Assembly: GCF_016616885.1 (NCBI RefSeq)
Contig: NZ_CP067102.1
Location: forward strand, 372,001 to 436,000
Length of the DNA: 64,000 nt
Direction: 5' to 3'
Source of the DNA: Bradyrhizobium diazoefficiens
GTDB taxonomy: Bacteria > Pseudomonadota > Alphaproteobacteria > Rhizobiales > Xanthobacteraceae
Shown here: piece after piece, positions 10,601 to 17,456 of the stretch
How the letters are laid out: each line of letters opens with the position of its first letter
Position numbering within the stretch: position 1 is the first letter of the stretch
Translations under genes and position numbers: made by a program
Notes under the pieces: model-generated
Databases searched by the model: none
What the model saw: only the letters and a program-made list of their open reading frames with translations
What the model was told of the DNA's origin: nothing

Positions 10601-12948
10601 ATCGCGTGATCAACTACGATGGCTCGCTGATCGACAATGGTCTGGCGCTCGGCACAATTCCAGCGAGCGGCTCGTTCGTCCAGACCTCAATCGCGCACCA
10701 GGTCAATCTGGTCAACGCGGTGGGCCTGACGCTGAATTACTGGGACGGCGCGGCCGGTCCGAAGTTCGACAACGTCATCAACGGTGGCAACGGCGTCTGG
10801 CAGAACTCCGCGGGCAACGATAACTGGACGAATGACACGGGCGCCATCAACGCGCCGTTCACGAACGCGGCCTTCGCGATCTTCTCGGCCGCGCCGGGCA
10901 CGGTGACCGTCGATAACAGCCTCGGGCAGGTCATGGCCTCGGGAATGCAGTTCGCAAGCAACGGCTATCACATCGTCGGCGGCGAGATCGCGCTTGCCGG
11001 TACGCCGACCTCGACCATTCGGGTCGGCGATGGCACGGCGGCCGGTGCGAGCTTCGTCGCGACTATCGACAGCGTGCTGAGCGGCAACACCCAGCTGGTG
11101 AAGACCGATCTTGGCACGCTGGTCCTGAACGGCGTCAATACCTACACCGGCGGTACTTCCGTCAATGGCGGCACGCTCTCGATCTCGAGCGACGCCAATC
11201 TCGGCGCCGCCGGCACCGGCATCACGCTCGACACCGGCACGCTGCAGACCACCGCCGACATCGCGACGGACCGCAACGTCACTGTGCCCTCGACCGGCAC
11301 CTTCCTGACCAATGCCGGCACCACCTTGACCCTCAACGGCACCATTTCGGGCGCCGGCGATGTGGTCAAGGATGGTGCCGGCACGCTGCTCCTGAATGGC
11401 GCGGCGAGCAACGCAGGCGCGACCGTGGTGGCCTCGGGGATCTTGCGCGCGGGTGCGGCCAATGTCCTCAGTTCGGCTTCGGCCTTCACGGTGTTGGGTG
11501 GCGCGACGCTCGATCTCAATGGCCAGAGCCAAACTGTCGCGTCGCTCGGCAATGCGGGCACTGTCAGCCTCAACGGCGCACCGGGCACGACGCTGACTGT
11601 CACCGGCAACTACGTCGGCGCCGGCGGCCTGCTCAACGTCAATACCGCGCTTGGCGACGATGCCTCGGCAACCGACAAGCTCGTGGTTGGAGGCAGCACA
11701 TCAGGCACAAGCGCGGTGAAGGTGACCAATGTCGGAGGAGCCGGAGCGCCGACCAACCAGGGCATCAAGATCATCGATGTCGCCGGCGCTTCCAACGGCA
11801 CGTTTAATCTGCTCGGCGACTATGTTTTCCAGGGCCAGCAGGCGGTCGTCGGCGGTGCCTACGCCTACACGCTGCAGCAGAACACAGGCGACGGCGACTG
11901 GTACCTGAAGTCCGCCCTGGCCAATCCGCCGCCGGCTACTCCAGCCGGCCCGCTGTACCAGCCTGGGGTGCCTCTCTACGAGAACTACGCGCAGGTGCTG
12001 CTCGGCATGAACGAAATGCCCTCGCTGCAGCAGCGCGTCGGCAATCGCTACTGGGGCGGGGCGGACGCGATGGCGAGCACGAATCTCGGCACCGCGCCGA
12101 CCGATGGTTCATGGATGCAATCGGCGTGGTGGGGCCGCATCGACGGCAAACATGCCGACCTGAACCCGTCCACCACCACCGGCTCGACCTACAAGTACGA
12201 TCAAATGAGATTCCAGACCGGGCTGGATGGCGCGGTGCTCGACAACGAGCGCGGCAGGCTGATCGTCGGCATCACCGCACAATACGTCCAGTCGACCGCC
12301 AACATCGCCTCGTTCTTCGGCAATGGCCGCATCCGCGCCGACGGCAGCGGCGTGGGCGGCACGCTGACCTGGTACGGCAATAACGGCTTTTACGTCGATG
12401 CCCAGGCGCAGAGCATGTTCTATCACAGCGACATATTCTCGGCGCTGGTCGGGACCATGACGCACGGCAATCAAGGTTTTGGCTACGGCTTCAGCGTGGA
12501 GAGCGGCAAGCGGTTCGGGATCGGCAATGGCTGGTGGCTGACGCCGCAGGCGCAGCTTGCCTATTCGAAGGTGAGCTTCGACAGCTTCGCCGATCGCTTC
12601 AACGCGCTGGTCTCGATCGGCAACGCCGACAGCCTGCTCGGACGCGCCGGTTTGTCGCTCAATCACCAGAAAACCTGGAACAACGACTCCGGTATCGTCC
12701 GCTCCGACGTCTACGCGATCGGAAATGTCTATTATGAATTCCTGAACGGCACCAAGGTGGACGTGTCAGGCACGAGCTTTGCGAGCGCCAATGACCGGCT
12801 GTGGGGCAGCATCGGTGCCGGCGGCACCTATAGCTGGGCGAATGGCCGTTACGCGATCTTCGGAGAGGTCTCCTACAATGCCAGTCTCGCCAATAGCGGC
12901 GACAGCCATAGCTACAAAGGTACAGGTGGATTCCGCATTGTGTGGTAA
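1642..12948 (+). CDS. Giant autotransporter with passenger-associated (PATR) repeats
   Basis: A type Va secretion autotransporter of about 3,768 aa. The ATG at 1642 is chosen because it gives a long basic signal sequence with a hydrophobic core (IAVCGGLLLVGLA) and an AGA/AD cleavage site; the frame is open further upstream. The mature part begins with a W-rich block, then tens of PATR units of the type GTGTLTLxGxNxYTGxTxxxxGTL, predicting a right-handed beta-helix. A Pro-rich linker near 11,930 leads to a C-terminal beta-barrel of about 270 aa ending in F-R-I-V-W, the usual aromatic barrel terminus. Three large repeat modules lie at 7.7-11.4 kb. Two Cys pairs near 5.2 and 5.8 kb are unusual for a passenger. 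Likely an adhesin; no protease motif is seen. Confidence 0.93.
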   Translation: MRVLRQAHRTLGLKRDRQGLGAIGIGRIAVCGGLLLVGLAAGPAGAADRFWDPSGTTAGRGGAGAWDTTSLFWSPNGDGVSGPYTTWNNASVDRAFLGGAAGGIVTLNTAITANSLVFETAGYTLNNNTLTLSGATPTITVNSNVTATINSMLAGTGGLTVAGGNANSTLTLNGANTFSGGINVTGGTLVVNGDAALGNAANGLTMAGGTTLSSTGALNAGRLVTLSGGTVTVSGAGVGSVRYTGAGGLAVQGGVTLNNNNNDYTGQTTTSNGGTVSFTSIGDLGVASSLGAPTTVANGTVGVSAFAGGNGLAVYTGSGNTSNRNWQMTSDGQGQAVLTNSGTGTLTITGNIAASGIVSIQFNAQTADIGLLGIISSSSTQTVLFNGSSAARSITLGGNNTYAGATTIQNVTVKANSLADTGTVSSLGTGTSGGITITNGSLTYVGTGGSSNRAMTLAGSVGLGDSGTGGLTLSGAMTFTGTGNTLTLGGTFAGVSTLSGALTGTTNLAMNGAAGNTWLLTATNNFTGTTTVNGGTLQLGNAQALGLVPQALAVNGGTLDLSGINLTATTLAGTGGSVALNGANLTLNGTTSTSYAGSLTGNGGFVKGGTGTLTLAGQSTYTGNTTVNGGTLKLDFSPAGGATSNILSASSALNMSGGTLNVTGAAGEADTQTFNGSNITAGNNTISATSGGGGSVTVNLGPISHTGGLVNFILPGSGNITTSNATLGGWATVNSTDYAQVVGGNITAFTAYANKDNAATWVGGDVVSDAGGAANTPYFGTVSSNVQLGGLKYTANANSTVTIAAGNTLGVDGTIIVAPSVGSSNQTITGGSLTGAAGGGTLGVLQNGTGNFTISSTITDNGGAVGFTKAGTGLVTLNNNNSYTGVTTVSGGTLSVTSIGNGGTNSAIGASSAASSNLVIESGTLSYNGATATTNRGFTLVNGGASRAIDVAGATNLTFTGLVTSPDDAGLTKTNTGTLTLANGGNNYVGATTVSGGVLSVNTLANGGSVSGIGASSSNSSNLVLGTGGTLQYTGTTASSDRGFTLSGGVGAIDVSNVASILTLSGTALGSGSLNKQGAGALVLSGTNTYTGGTNVSGGTLRAGSTQAFGDPTSNGTTVASGATLDLNGFNNTLTSLSGAGNVTLGAATLTISSNGGSFSGAISGTGGLAKTGGGTQILSGCNSTYTGATTISGSTVLSVDCLANGGQPSAIGASTNASANLVLNSATLKYTGGSVTTDRGITLQGTSAIIVDDGNSSTTSVLEFTGNVVGGGSLIKQGSDTLALSGTNTYSHTTVSAGTLRAGSTQAIGAATMAVASGATLDLNGFSNTVSALFGAGNVTLGSGTLTINGGGGTFSGAISGTGGLTKTGGGTQILTGCNNSYTGATTISGGGTLSVDCLANGGSNSGLGASGAVAGNLVLNNGTLTYTGAGGAAGTTDRSFTLGPSGGTLDASGTGAVTFTGAGPIAFSSANTAQMLTLTGTNTGNNGLAAQITDNGTGKTSLIKAGIGTWILNNANSTYTGVTSINGGVLGVSHLANGGQASSIGASSSAASNLVIGNNSVLRYTGTGDSTDRLFTLAAGTSAIESSGTGAINFTNTAAITYSGSGTRTIGLGGTNTSFNTMGATITDGPGGATTLSKSGTGTWVLTGNNTYTGNTVINDGNLMIGNGGTSGNAGAGNVIVNSATSTLSFNRSDTFNFNGTLSGPGSIAQIGTGTTVLTSASNNIGNTSISAGTLQVNGGLTTATIGMTGTSTLTVNGTVQATGAAPAALTGDGGASTINIAAGGILRANGNLGDGNDTLNLTGTLDTGAGTLNMGAGNDTVVLNDPAVLSGTGVDSGAGTNTLQVNNAAARTLDASQINSFQILIKQNNGTLTLTGNNNFSAGTTIQAGTLQIGNGGASGTLGSGDVLNNGALVFNRTGTLTMTGAISGGGAVNQIGGGTTILSGNNSYTGATTVAAGTLIVNGDQTAATGATTVASGATLGGSGIIGGGVTIANGATLAPGDVGNAPGTLTIKQNLTLNSGSVTNVNFGQANVVGGPLNDHIIVGGNLTLAGTLNVSTTPGGSFSPGLYRVMSYNGILTNNGLAIGTIPSPNFFLQTSVANQVNLVNTSGLTLNFWDGNAGPKNDGVINGGNGVWQNSAGNDNWTTISGSPNAPFTDAAFAVFAGTGGNVTVDNSLGQVSASGMQFAANGYHLSGGSILLAGAPDSVIRVGDGTAAGASFIATIDNVLDGNTRLVKTDLGTLVLNGANTYTGGTAMNGGTVQVSNDANLGAAGAGLSFDGGTLRNTAAMSTARAVTLNGGGGTFQTDGDLSVSTAIGGAGGLTKTGVATLTLTGDGTYTGGTTISAGTLQLGNGGTSGSVLGDIVNNSALAFNRSDTFTLPGAISGTGAVSQIGSGNTVLTGNSTYSGGTTISAGTLQLGNGGTSGSIAGNVLNNAVLAFNRSDSLTFAGLISGTGAVNQIGSGTTILTANNSYTGPTTVSTGTLIVNGDQSAATGPTFVGSGGTLGGIGTIGGSVAVADGAINPGNPGNVPGTLTIQNNLSLASNSTLNYNFGQANVVGGALNDLTIVKGNLTLDGTINVTATAGSSFDAGIYRVISYSGGLTDNGLQTGTIPSPNYFVQTSVANQVNLVNTAGLTLNFWDGNAGPKFNNAVNGGNGVWQNSAGNDNWTTIAGDINAPFTNAAFAIFAATPGTVTVDNSLGQVSASGMQFASNGYHLVGGEIALAGSPSSIIRVGDGTAPGASYVATIDNVLSGNTQLVKTDLGTLVLNGINTYTNGAAINGGTLRISQDANLGAASGGLALDGGTLQNTAEFTSARGVTIGAAGGTFQTDADLTLSSLISGAGSLTKTGNATLVLNGNNAYAGPTTISAGTLIVSGDQSAATGLTTVSNGAILAGTGTLGGSLTVASGGAINPGNIGTPGTLTVNGDLALSSGSVLNYRFGQANVVGGALNDLVNVHGSLTLDGTLNVSVPAGGTFGPGIYRVINYDGSLIDNGLALGTIPASGSFVQTSIAHQVNLVNAVGLTLNYWDGAAGPKFDNVINGGNGVWQNSAGNDNWTNDTGAINAPFTNAAFAIFSAAPGTVTVDNSLGQVMASGMQFASNGYHIVGGEIALAGTPTSTIRVGDGTAAGASFVATIDSVLSGNTQLVKTDLGTLVLNGVNTYTGGTSVNGGTLSISSDANLGAAGTGITLDTGTLQTTADIATDRNVTVPSTGTFLTNAGTTLTLNGTISGAGDVVKDGAGTLLLNGAASNAGATVVASGILRAGAANVLSSASAFTVLGGATLDLNGQSQTVASLGNAGTVSLNGAPGTTLTVTGNYVGAGGLLNVNTALGDDASATDKLVVGGSTSGTSAVKVTNVGGAGAPTNQGIKIIDVAGASNGTFNLLGDYVFQGQQAVVGGAYAYTLQQNTGDGDWYLKSALANPPPATPAGPLYQPGVPLYENYAQVLLGMNEMPSLQQRVGNRYWGGADAMASTNLGTAPTDGSWMQSAWWGRIDGKHADLNPSTTTGSTYKYDQMRFQTGLDGAVLDNERGRLIVGITAQYVQSTANIASFFGNGRIRADGSGVGGTLTWYGNNGFYVDAQAQSMFYHSDIFSALVGTMTHGNQGFGYGFSVESGKRFGIGNGWWLTPQAQLAYSKVSFDSFADRFNALVSIGNADSLLGRAGLSLNHQKTWNNDSGIVRSDVYAIGNVYYEFLNGTKVDVSGTSFASANDRLWGSIGAGGTYSWANGRYAIFGEVSYNASLANSGDSHSYKGTGGFRIVW
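7672..11370 (+). repeat. Three ~970-bp modules repeated inside the autotransporter passenger
   Basis: Modules start at about 7672, 9247 and 10413, each with PGTLT, then FGQANVVGG, LTLNFWDG (LTLNYWDG in the third), NGVWQNSAGNDNW, VDNSLGQV and LVKTDLGTLVLNG. Spacings are about 1,575 and 1,166 bp, because an extra block of PATR units lies between the first and second. Similarity is high but not perfect at DNA level, implying older amplification with drift. Such modules are hotspots for length variation. Confidence 0.85.
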
Positions 12949-13017
12949 GCGGGGCGATGGCGGTGACTGGCCCTTCAAGATAGCACGGCGCGTGCCCAAC
13001 CCAGCGGAAGATCTATC

Positions 13018-13368
13018 GTGCGAAAAACCGTGAATCATATTAAGCGTTGGCCCCTGGGTATCTTTATCGTGCTCTTCTCGGTAGCAACTGCGACAGCCCA
13101 GCAAGGAAGCCCGCGGCCCGTGCCTTCACGTTCACCGCCCGCGCAAGCCGCACCAAATGCGCCGGCAACGCCCGCGCCTTCTCCGGCGCAGACCCCGCAA
13201 GGCGGCGCTCCGCAACGCACGACCGCAACCTACAACGACTGGGTCCTGCAATGCGAAACACAAGCCGCGCCTGCTTCGAGCAAGGTATGCGAAATCATCC
13301 AGGTCGCGCAGGTCCAAGGCACAAATCAGCCGTTCTCGCGTGTTGCTGTCGTGGCCCCGTCAAAGTCG
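13018..13368 (+). pseudogene. ialB: Truncated invasion-associated locus B (IalB) family gene
   Basis: GTG start preceded by GGAAG. The 124-aa frame has a signal peptide (FIVLFSVATATAQ), a Pro/Ala-rich linker and then the IalB core start YNDWVLQCET with CEIIQVAQVQGTNQPFSRVA. IalB proteins normally continue for roughly another 60-100 residues. Here similarity stops near 13,368 in AT-rich sequence and the frame ends at 13,392. A rearrangement has removed the 3' half, and integrase-like sequence follows. The secreted domain is almost certainly non-functional. Confidence 0.75.
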
Positions 13369-13484
13369 ACAAATCAGTTTAAGATTATCTAGCTATTTCA
13401 ATGATATAAGAGTTCGTAGTTTTATTCTGACCGGCGCGCCAGCGGCTCTAGAAGCACTGAGATTTCAAAAACATCACGCAAATC

Positions 13485-14036
13485 ATGGCTTTGACTGCGC
13501 TCAGGGGGCAGCACTCGGTCGTAGCTTTGATGCGCGCGTTGATGGGACTGATTAAGGACAAAAACGGGACGTACTACGCCCAGCGGAAGGTGACTGAGCG
13601 CCTCCAAGAGGCTGTTGCGCGTGTGCTCAACACCGGCCGGGACCGACAGGTGTTCCTCAAGAAGTCACTCGGCACCAAGCACCTAAAGGCGGCCAACGTG
13701 GCGGTCACACACGTCCTCGCGGATTTCGACCGGACGCTTGCGGATGCTGAGGCGCTGCTGAAGGACCGCCCTGTCATCCCCATCGCTGAACGATGCGCAA
13801 ATAAAGCGCATGGCCGAAACTTATTACGCGGCTCGGTTGGCGAATGACGAGGGGGAACGCCGCGAGGGCACTGGGTCCGAGCCGTTGTTTCAAAGCATTG
13901 CAGCGCAGCTCAGCGCGGCGGGTATCGAATATCAAACCCCATTTGCCGTTGACGTGACGCCAGAGGTGGGCTTGTCGGACCGCGAAGTTCTGAAGCGCGC
14001 TGGCACACTCGAATACGAGCTAGCCCGCATTTCTCA
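13485..14036 (+). pseudogene. N-terminal fragment of a DUF6538-type tyrosine integrase
   Basis: The first frame (from 13,485) reads LMGLIKDKNGTYYAQRKV and QVFLKKSLGTKHLKAANV, typical of the N-terminal arm-binding part of DUF6538 integrases. Near 13,781 the frame breaks. Removing one C from a CCCC run restores PSLNDAQIKRMAETYYA and continues into QLSAAGIEYQTPFAVDV and DREVLKRAGTLEYELA. Similarity ends near 14,036 and the catalytic R/K/HxxR/Y domain is absent. The remnant therefore carries a frameshift and a 3' truncation. Confidence 0.7.
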
Positions 14037-14188
14037 CACGGCCAATTGCTCTGTGATGGGGACGGGAGGATATGGCCCAGGCAACGAGGAGCCGTGGCGC
14101 CGAAAGCGCGGGCGATGATTTGGTTTTGAGTGTCTCCGTTGGGCCTTGTTGGTGATGCCGCCGATTGGGCGCGTCGCGGCGGCGCGTG

Positions 14189-14650
14189 TCAGGCCGGCGA
14201 GGCGCGAGCCTTGGCGGCTTCGGTCAGGCGGCGAGCCGCGTGTCCCCATTCTTCGGCGGCTGGGCAGGCGGACGCCATGGCGATCTTGATGCGGCGGACG
14301 CTGATGCGCACCAGCGCCCCGATCTTCAGGAGCTTGAGGCGGATGGTGCCGCAGGTGGCATCCGCGAAGGTAGTTTCAGCCAGGCCGACGCGCCGTAGGG
14401 CACAGATCAGCACATAGGCCATCGAGGCGAACCACAGCCTGAGCTGATTGGCGCGCATGGTCGCTGCGGAAGTGCGGTCGGCGTAGAGGTCGAGCTGGCA
14501 CTCCTTGATGCGGTTCTCCATGTCGCCGCGGGCGCAGTAGATGTCCTCATAGAGCTGCCGCGCGCCCGCCTCGGTCGGCTTGAGCGAGGTGACGACGAAG
14601 CGCGGATTGGCCTCGCCTTGTGTCCACTCCGCCTTGGCGACGACGCGGCG
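14189..14650 (-). pseudogene. C-terminal fragment of an IS1380-type transposase
   Basis: The minus frame reads EWTQGEANPRFVVTSLK, YCARGDMENRIKECQLDL, MRANQLRLWFASMAYVL and CGTIRLKLLKIGALVRISVR. This is the conserved C-terminal half of IS1380-family DDE transposases, containing the YxxRxxxEN-type segment. The N-terminal catalytic part is missing beyond about 14,650, where unrelated sequence begins. No intact terminal inverted repeats were found. It is a dead insertion-sequence remnant that joins two other broken genes. Confidence 0.65.
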
Positions 14651-14739
14651 TCTTCGGCTCCAGGTACCCGCTGCATTTCTCGCAAAGAAGCATCCGCCCG
14701 CGCGCATTCAGGACAAAGCGAACGACGCCTCGGCTTTTC

Positions 14740-14895
14740 GCGGTGTCCAGTTATAAGGGCGATAAGGTCTGGTACAACCGGTGCAACTTCTCGAGTGGAT
14801 TGATTCACTGCGTCCTGATCAACTACCCCGCGAGCGAAGAGCGCGAGTGGGACGACATCGTAACGCGGATCAGCCTCTCGCTGAGGGGCAGATAA
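14740..14895 (+). pseudogene. Orphan C-terminus of an unrecognised protein
   Basis: A plus-strand frame ending at TAA 14,893-14,895 reads YKGDKVWYNRCNFSSGLIHC and INYPASEEREWDDIVTRISL. It has natural composition, unlike surrounding shadow frames. Its 5' side abuts the transposase fragment near 14,650-14,740, and no start or ribosome-binding site is present. I read it as the tail of a gene cut off by the insertion sequence. The family is not identified. Confidence 0.4.
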
Positions 14896-15207
14896 CTCGG
14901 GTGCGGGATGACTCGCGCCAAGGCGCGTGGCTGCGAGAACACCGAGGTTACGGAGAGGCCGCCGCCTTTGGCTATCCTCGCGAGCGCTAGTTCTGAATAG
15001 CGGGTCGTGAGACCTTTGGCTATCCGCGACAGGCGCCGTAGTTCAACGGCGGGCGACGGTCCCTGCAGGTCAATGCGGGGCCACGATTGTCGTTCCTCCA
15101 ATCTGCCCCAGTTGCCGCCGAAAACTCAAACGGGCGAGAAGCTGACGTCCGGAGCACCCAGCACCCATGCCTGCTAAGGAGCCAAAAAGCGGCTTGCGGT
15201 TTCGATA
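14896..15207. other. Intergenic region, no gene seen
   Basis: About 310 bp between the orphan tail and the hydrolase-cyclase stop. A 12-bp direct repeat (CTTTGGCTATCC) occurs near 14,968 and 15,014. No convincing terminator, promoter or small gene was found. Confidence 0.4.
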
Positions 15208-16533
15208 CTATCCGCTCGCCGCAAACAGATCCCACTTCCCGGGCAGTCCTTTGAGTTCGTAAGAACCGCGCTCTGCGAATTTCAGCCCGGCTCCGGCGAC
15301 GAGGTCCGTGACGACGCGCGACACCAGAACTTCGTCGGATCCGCAATGCGACATCACACGCGCGGCCCCATGCACGGCGATGCCACCAATGTCGTTGCCT
15401 CTAATCTCGATTTCCCCGGTGTGCAGGCCGGCGCGAACGGAGAGCCCGATCTGTTTCGCCGCCGAGCCAAAGGCGAGGGCGCAGCGCACCGCTCGTCCAG
15501 GACCGTCGAAGGTCGCGAGAACGCCATCACCAGTGCTCTTCACCAGATTGCCGCGGTGCTTACCGACAATTTCTCTTGCAATCTGATCGTGATTGCCGAG
15601 CACCCGAAGCCAGCGCTCGTCGCCCATCGCAGTCGCTCTGCGGGTGGAGTCAACAATATCGGTGAATAGCACGGTCGCGAGCACTCGCTCGAACTCAACC
15701 GTGCCATGATCGCGGCGGCCGGTGACGAACTCCTCGATATCTCCGGGCACGGCCTCATTGTTGGCGGTCCAGACCGCGTGGTCCCCAATGGGATATTCGA
15801 TGTATCTGGCGCCCGAAATCGCGGCGGCGAGCTTTCGGCCGAGATCGACCGGCACTTGGAGATCGGCTTTGCTGTGCAACACCAGCGTCGGCACCTGCAA
15901 CGTCGGCAGGATCGCGGTGACGTCGATCTGGCGGTTGAGTCGTAGGAGTGTTCGCAGCGCGCCGGGACTACTCGCCAACCGCTCCCACTTAGCATATTGC
16001 GCGATCACAGCTGGATCGACGGCCTCGCTCGGAGCGATGGTCTTTGTCAGATCGCCGGTACCCCACAGCCTTAGGATCTGCTCGAAGCGTGCTTCCCACG
16101 CCTCATCTGAGAGACGGTCCGCGGATCGGCTGAAACATCCCGTCAGAACTAGGTGCGACACGCGCTCGGGGTATGTCGCGCCGAACATGACACTCATGCA
16201 ACCACCTTCGGAGAACCCGACCAGCGCCGCGCGCCTGGAGCCGATGGTATCCATGACGGCACGGACATCGTCCATACGCACTTCGAGCGACGGCGCACCC
16301 GATATCCGGTCCGACATCCCTTGTCCGCGCTTGTCGAAGGTCACGACCCGGGCGAATCCCGCGAGCCGTCGCAGAAAAGCGGTATATCCTGGCAATTCGT
16401 GCTGAAATTCGATGTGTGAGATGAAGCCGGGAACCAAAATCAGGTCGATCGGCCCGTCGCCCATTACTTGATAGGCGATGCTAACGTCGCCGCTCTGGGC
16501 ATACCGCGTCTCTGGCAGCTTGAAGTCAGTCAT
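15208..16533 (-). CDS. Alpha/beta hydrolase fused to a class III adenylate/guanylate cyclase
   Basis: 441 aa with two domains. Residues 10-270 form an alpha/beta hydrolase with nucleophile elbow G-F-S108-E-G and a likely catalytic His252 (GDHAVW). Residues 285-440 form a class III nucleotide cyclase with the metal-binding Asp in FTDIVDST (Asp292) and in STGDG (Asp336), followed by RAGLHTGEIE. In the late motif GIAVHGAARV the usual Asn is His while the Arg is kept, so activity is plausible but not certain. No membrane segment is seen. The gene is monocistronic on the minus strand. The likely role is cytosolic cyclic-nucleotide signalling gated by a hydrolase-like sensor (inference). Confidence 0.9.
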   Translation of the reverse strand: MTDFKLPETRYAQSGDVSIAYQVMGDGPIDLILVPGFISHIEFQHELPGYTAFLRRLAGFARVVTFDKRGQGMSDRISGAPSLEVRMDDVRAVMDTIGSRRAALVGFSEGGCMSVMFGATYPERVSHLVLTGCFSRSADRLSDEAWEARFEQILRLWGTGDLTKTIAPSEAVDPAVIAQYAKWERLASSPGALRTLLRLNRQIDVTAILPTLQVPTLVLHSKADLQVPVDLGRKLAAAISGARYIEYPIGDHAVWTANNEAVPGDIEEFVTGRRDHGTVEFERVLATVLFTDIVDSTRRATAMGDERWLRVLGNHDQIAREIVGKHRGNLVKSTGDGVLATFDGPGRAVRCALAFGSAAKQIGLSVRAGLHTGEIEIRGNDIGGIAVHGAARVMSHCGSDEVLVSRVVTDLVAGAGLKFAERGSYELKGLPGKWDLFAASG

Positions 16534-16742
16534 CCAGCGGACCTCGGGGCCTGCTCCATTGTCGCCGCCTGAATAGCCGAGATCAACCCCGTAGCATCTG
16601 CCCCTCTGCCTAGACGTCTAAAGCAGGCCCTCGGCCTTGGTCCCGCGCATGTCCGAAGACTGAAGATGAGCAGATCTAGTCCGCTATGCCTCACCGAGCG
16701 GACGTCAATTCGAGGGGGCGTTATCTCGCCGATGGTCTCCGA

Positions 16743-16768
16743 GGAACGTCTGCGCAACGGCTTTCGTT
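16743..16768 (+). promoter_or_regulatory. EcfG-type promoter of csbD
   Basis: GGAAC, 17-bp spacer, CGTT: an exact fit to the alphaproteobacterial general-stress sigma consensus, 36 bp before the csbD start codon. Confidence 0.75.
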
Positions 16769-16804
16769 GTGTAATGGTTGTCCGGACAGCAAAGGAACAT
16801 GATC

Positions 16805-16996
16805 ATGGACCGAGAACACGTGAAGGGCGCTGCCGACAAGGCAAAAGGCGCCATCAAAGAAGGTGCCGGCAAGCTCACTGGCGACAAGGACCTGGAAACT
16901 GAGGGCAAGATCGATAAGGCCAAGGGATCCGCCCGCAACGCTGCGGGAGATGTCAAGGATGCAGCGCGGGACGCCGCAGACGCCCTCAAGAAATAA
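16805..16996 (+). CDS. CsbD family stress protein
   Basis: 63 aa, highly charged, with the CsbD pattern (KGAADKAKGAIKEGAGKLTG and KIDKAKGSARNAAGD). CsbD proteins are small stress-induced proteins of unclear biochemical role. The second ATG is chosen because AAAGGA lies 8 bp upstream; the ATG six bases earlier would leave only 2 bp. An EcfG-type promoter lies upstream and a strong intrinsic terminator downstream, so this is a complete single-gene unit. The group II intron begins right behind the terminator. Confidence 0.9.
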   Translation: MDREHVKGAADKAKGAIKEGAGKLTGDKDLETEGKIDKAKGSARNAAGDVKDAARDAADALKK

Positions 16997-17020
16997 GCAG
17001 AAGACGGAAGATCAAAAGCT

Positions 17021-17046
17021 GGCCGCCTCCGGGCGGCCTTTTTGTT
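17021..17046 (+). terminator. Intrinsic terminator of csbD, used as intron target
   Basis: GGCCGCC-TCCG-GGCGGCC followed by TTTTTGTT. It is a strong GC stem with a T-tract directly upstream of the group II intron 5' end, matching the known preference of class C introns. Confidence 0.9.
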
Positions 17047-17456
17047 GTGTGCCGAGTATGAACGACAGCTTGGAGGTGGAAGTCCTCTATCCAGCCTGAT
17101 GACGGCGAAGGATTAGCGAAGCGCAAGGGCGTCATCGCGAGGTGGGGTCTGAAGAAAGCGTGGAACAAAGCCGCGGCCCGATGGACAAACACCGGATAAC
17201 GAGGCCTACCCGGCCGGACGAGCGAGCAACTGATCGCGAAGTCCACGGTCATCAAAGGTCGGGGTGGCAAATCCGGCGGGGGTGCGGTGAAGGCAGTCGG
17301 TCTTACCTCGGGAGGTCTGCGCTGTGTCCCGGACTCGGGACCGAGGTCGTCGCAAGGCGGCCTGACCGCAGCGCAGAAGTCAGCCGAGGGCATAGTAGGC
17401 GGCAGCGCGCCGCCGAAGGCCTGAACGGTGGAAGTGGTTAGTAGAGCGGCGATCTC

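Noticed and set aside
2007..11801. Many long minus-strand frames (up to 520 aa) opposite the autotransporter
   Set aside because: They mirror Gly/Thr-rich repeat codons on the other strand, are repetitive Val/Pro or Arg/Ala chains, and lack ribosome-binding sites.
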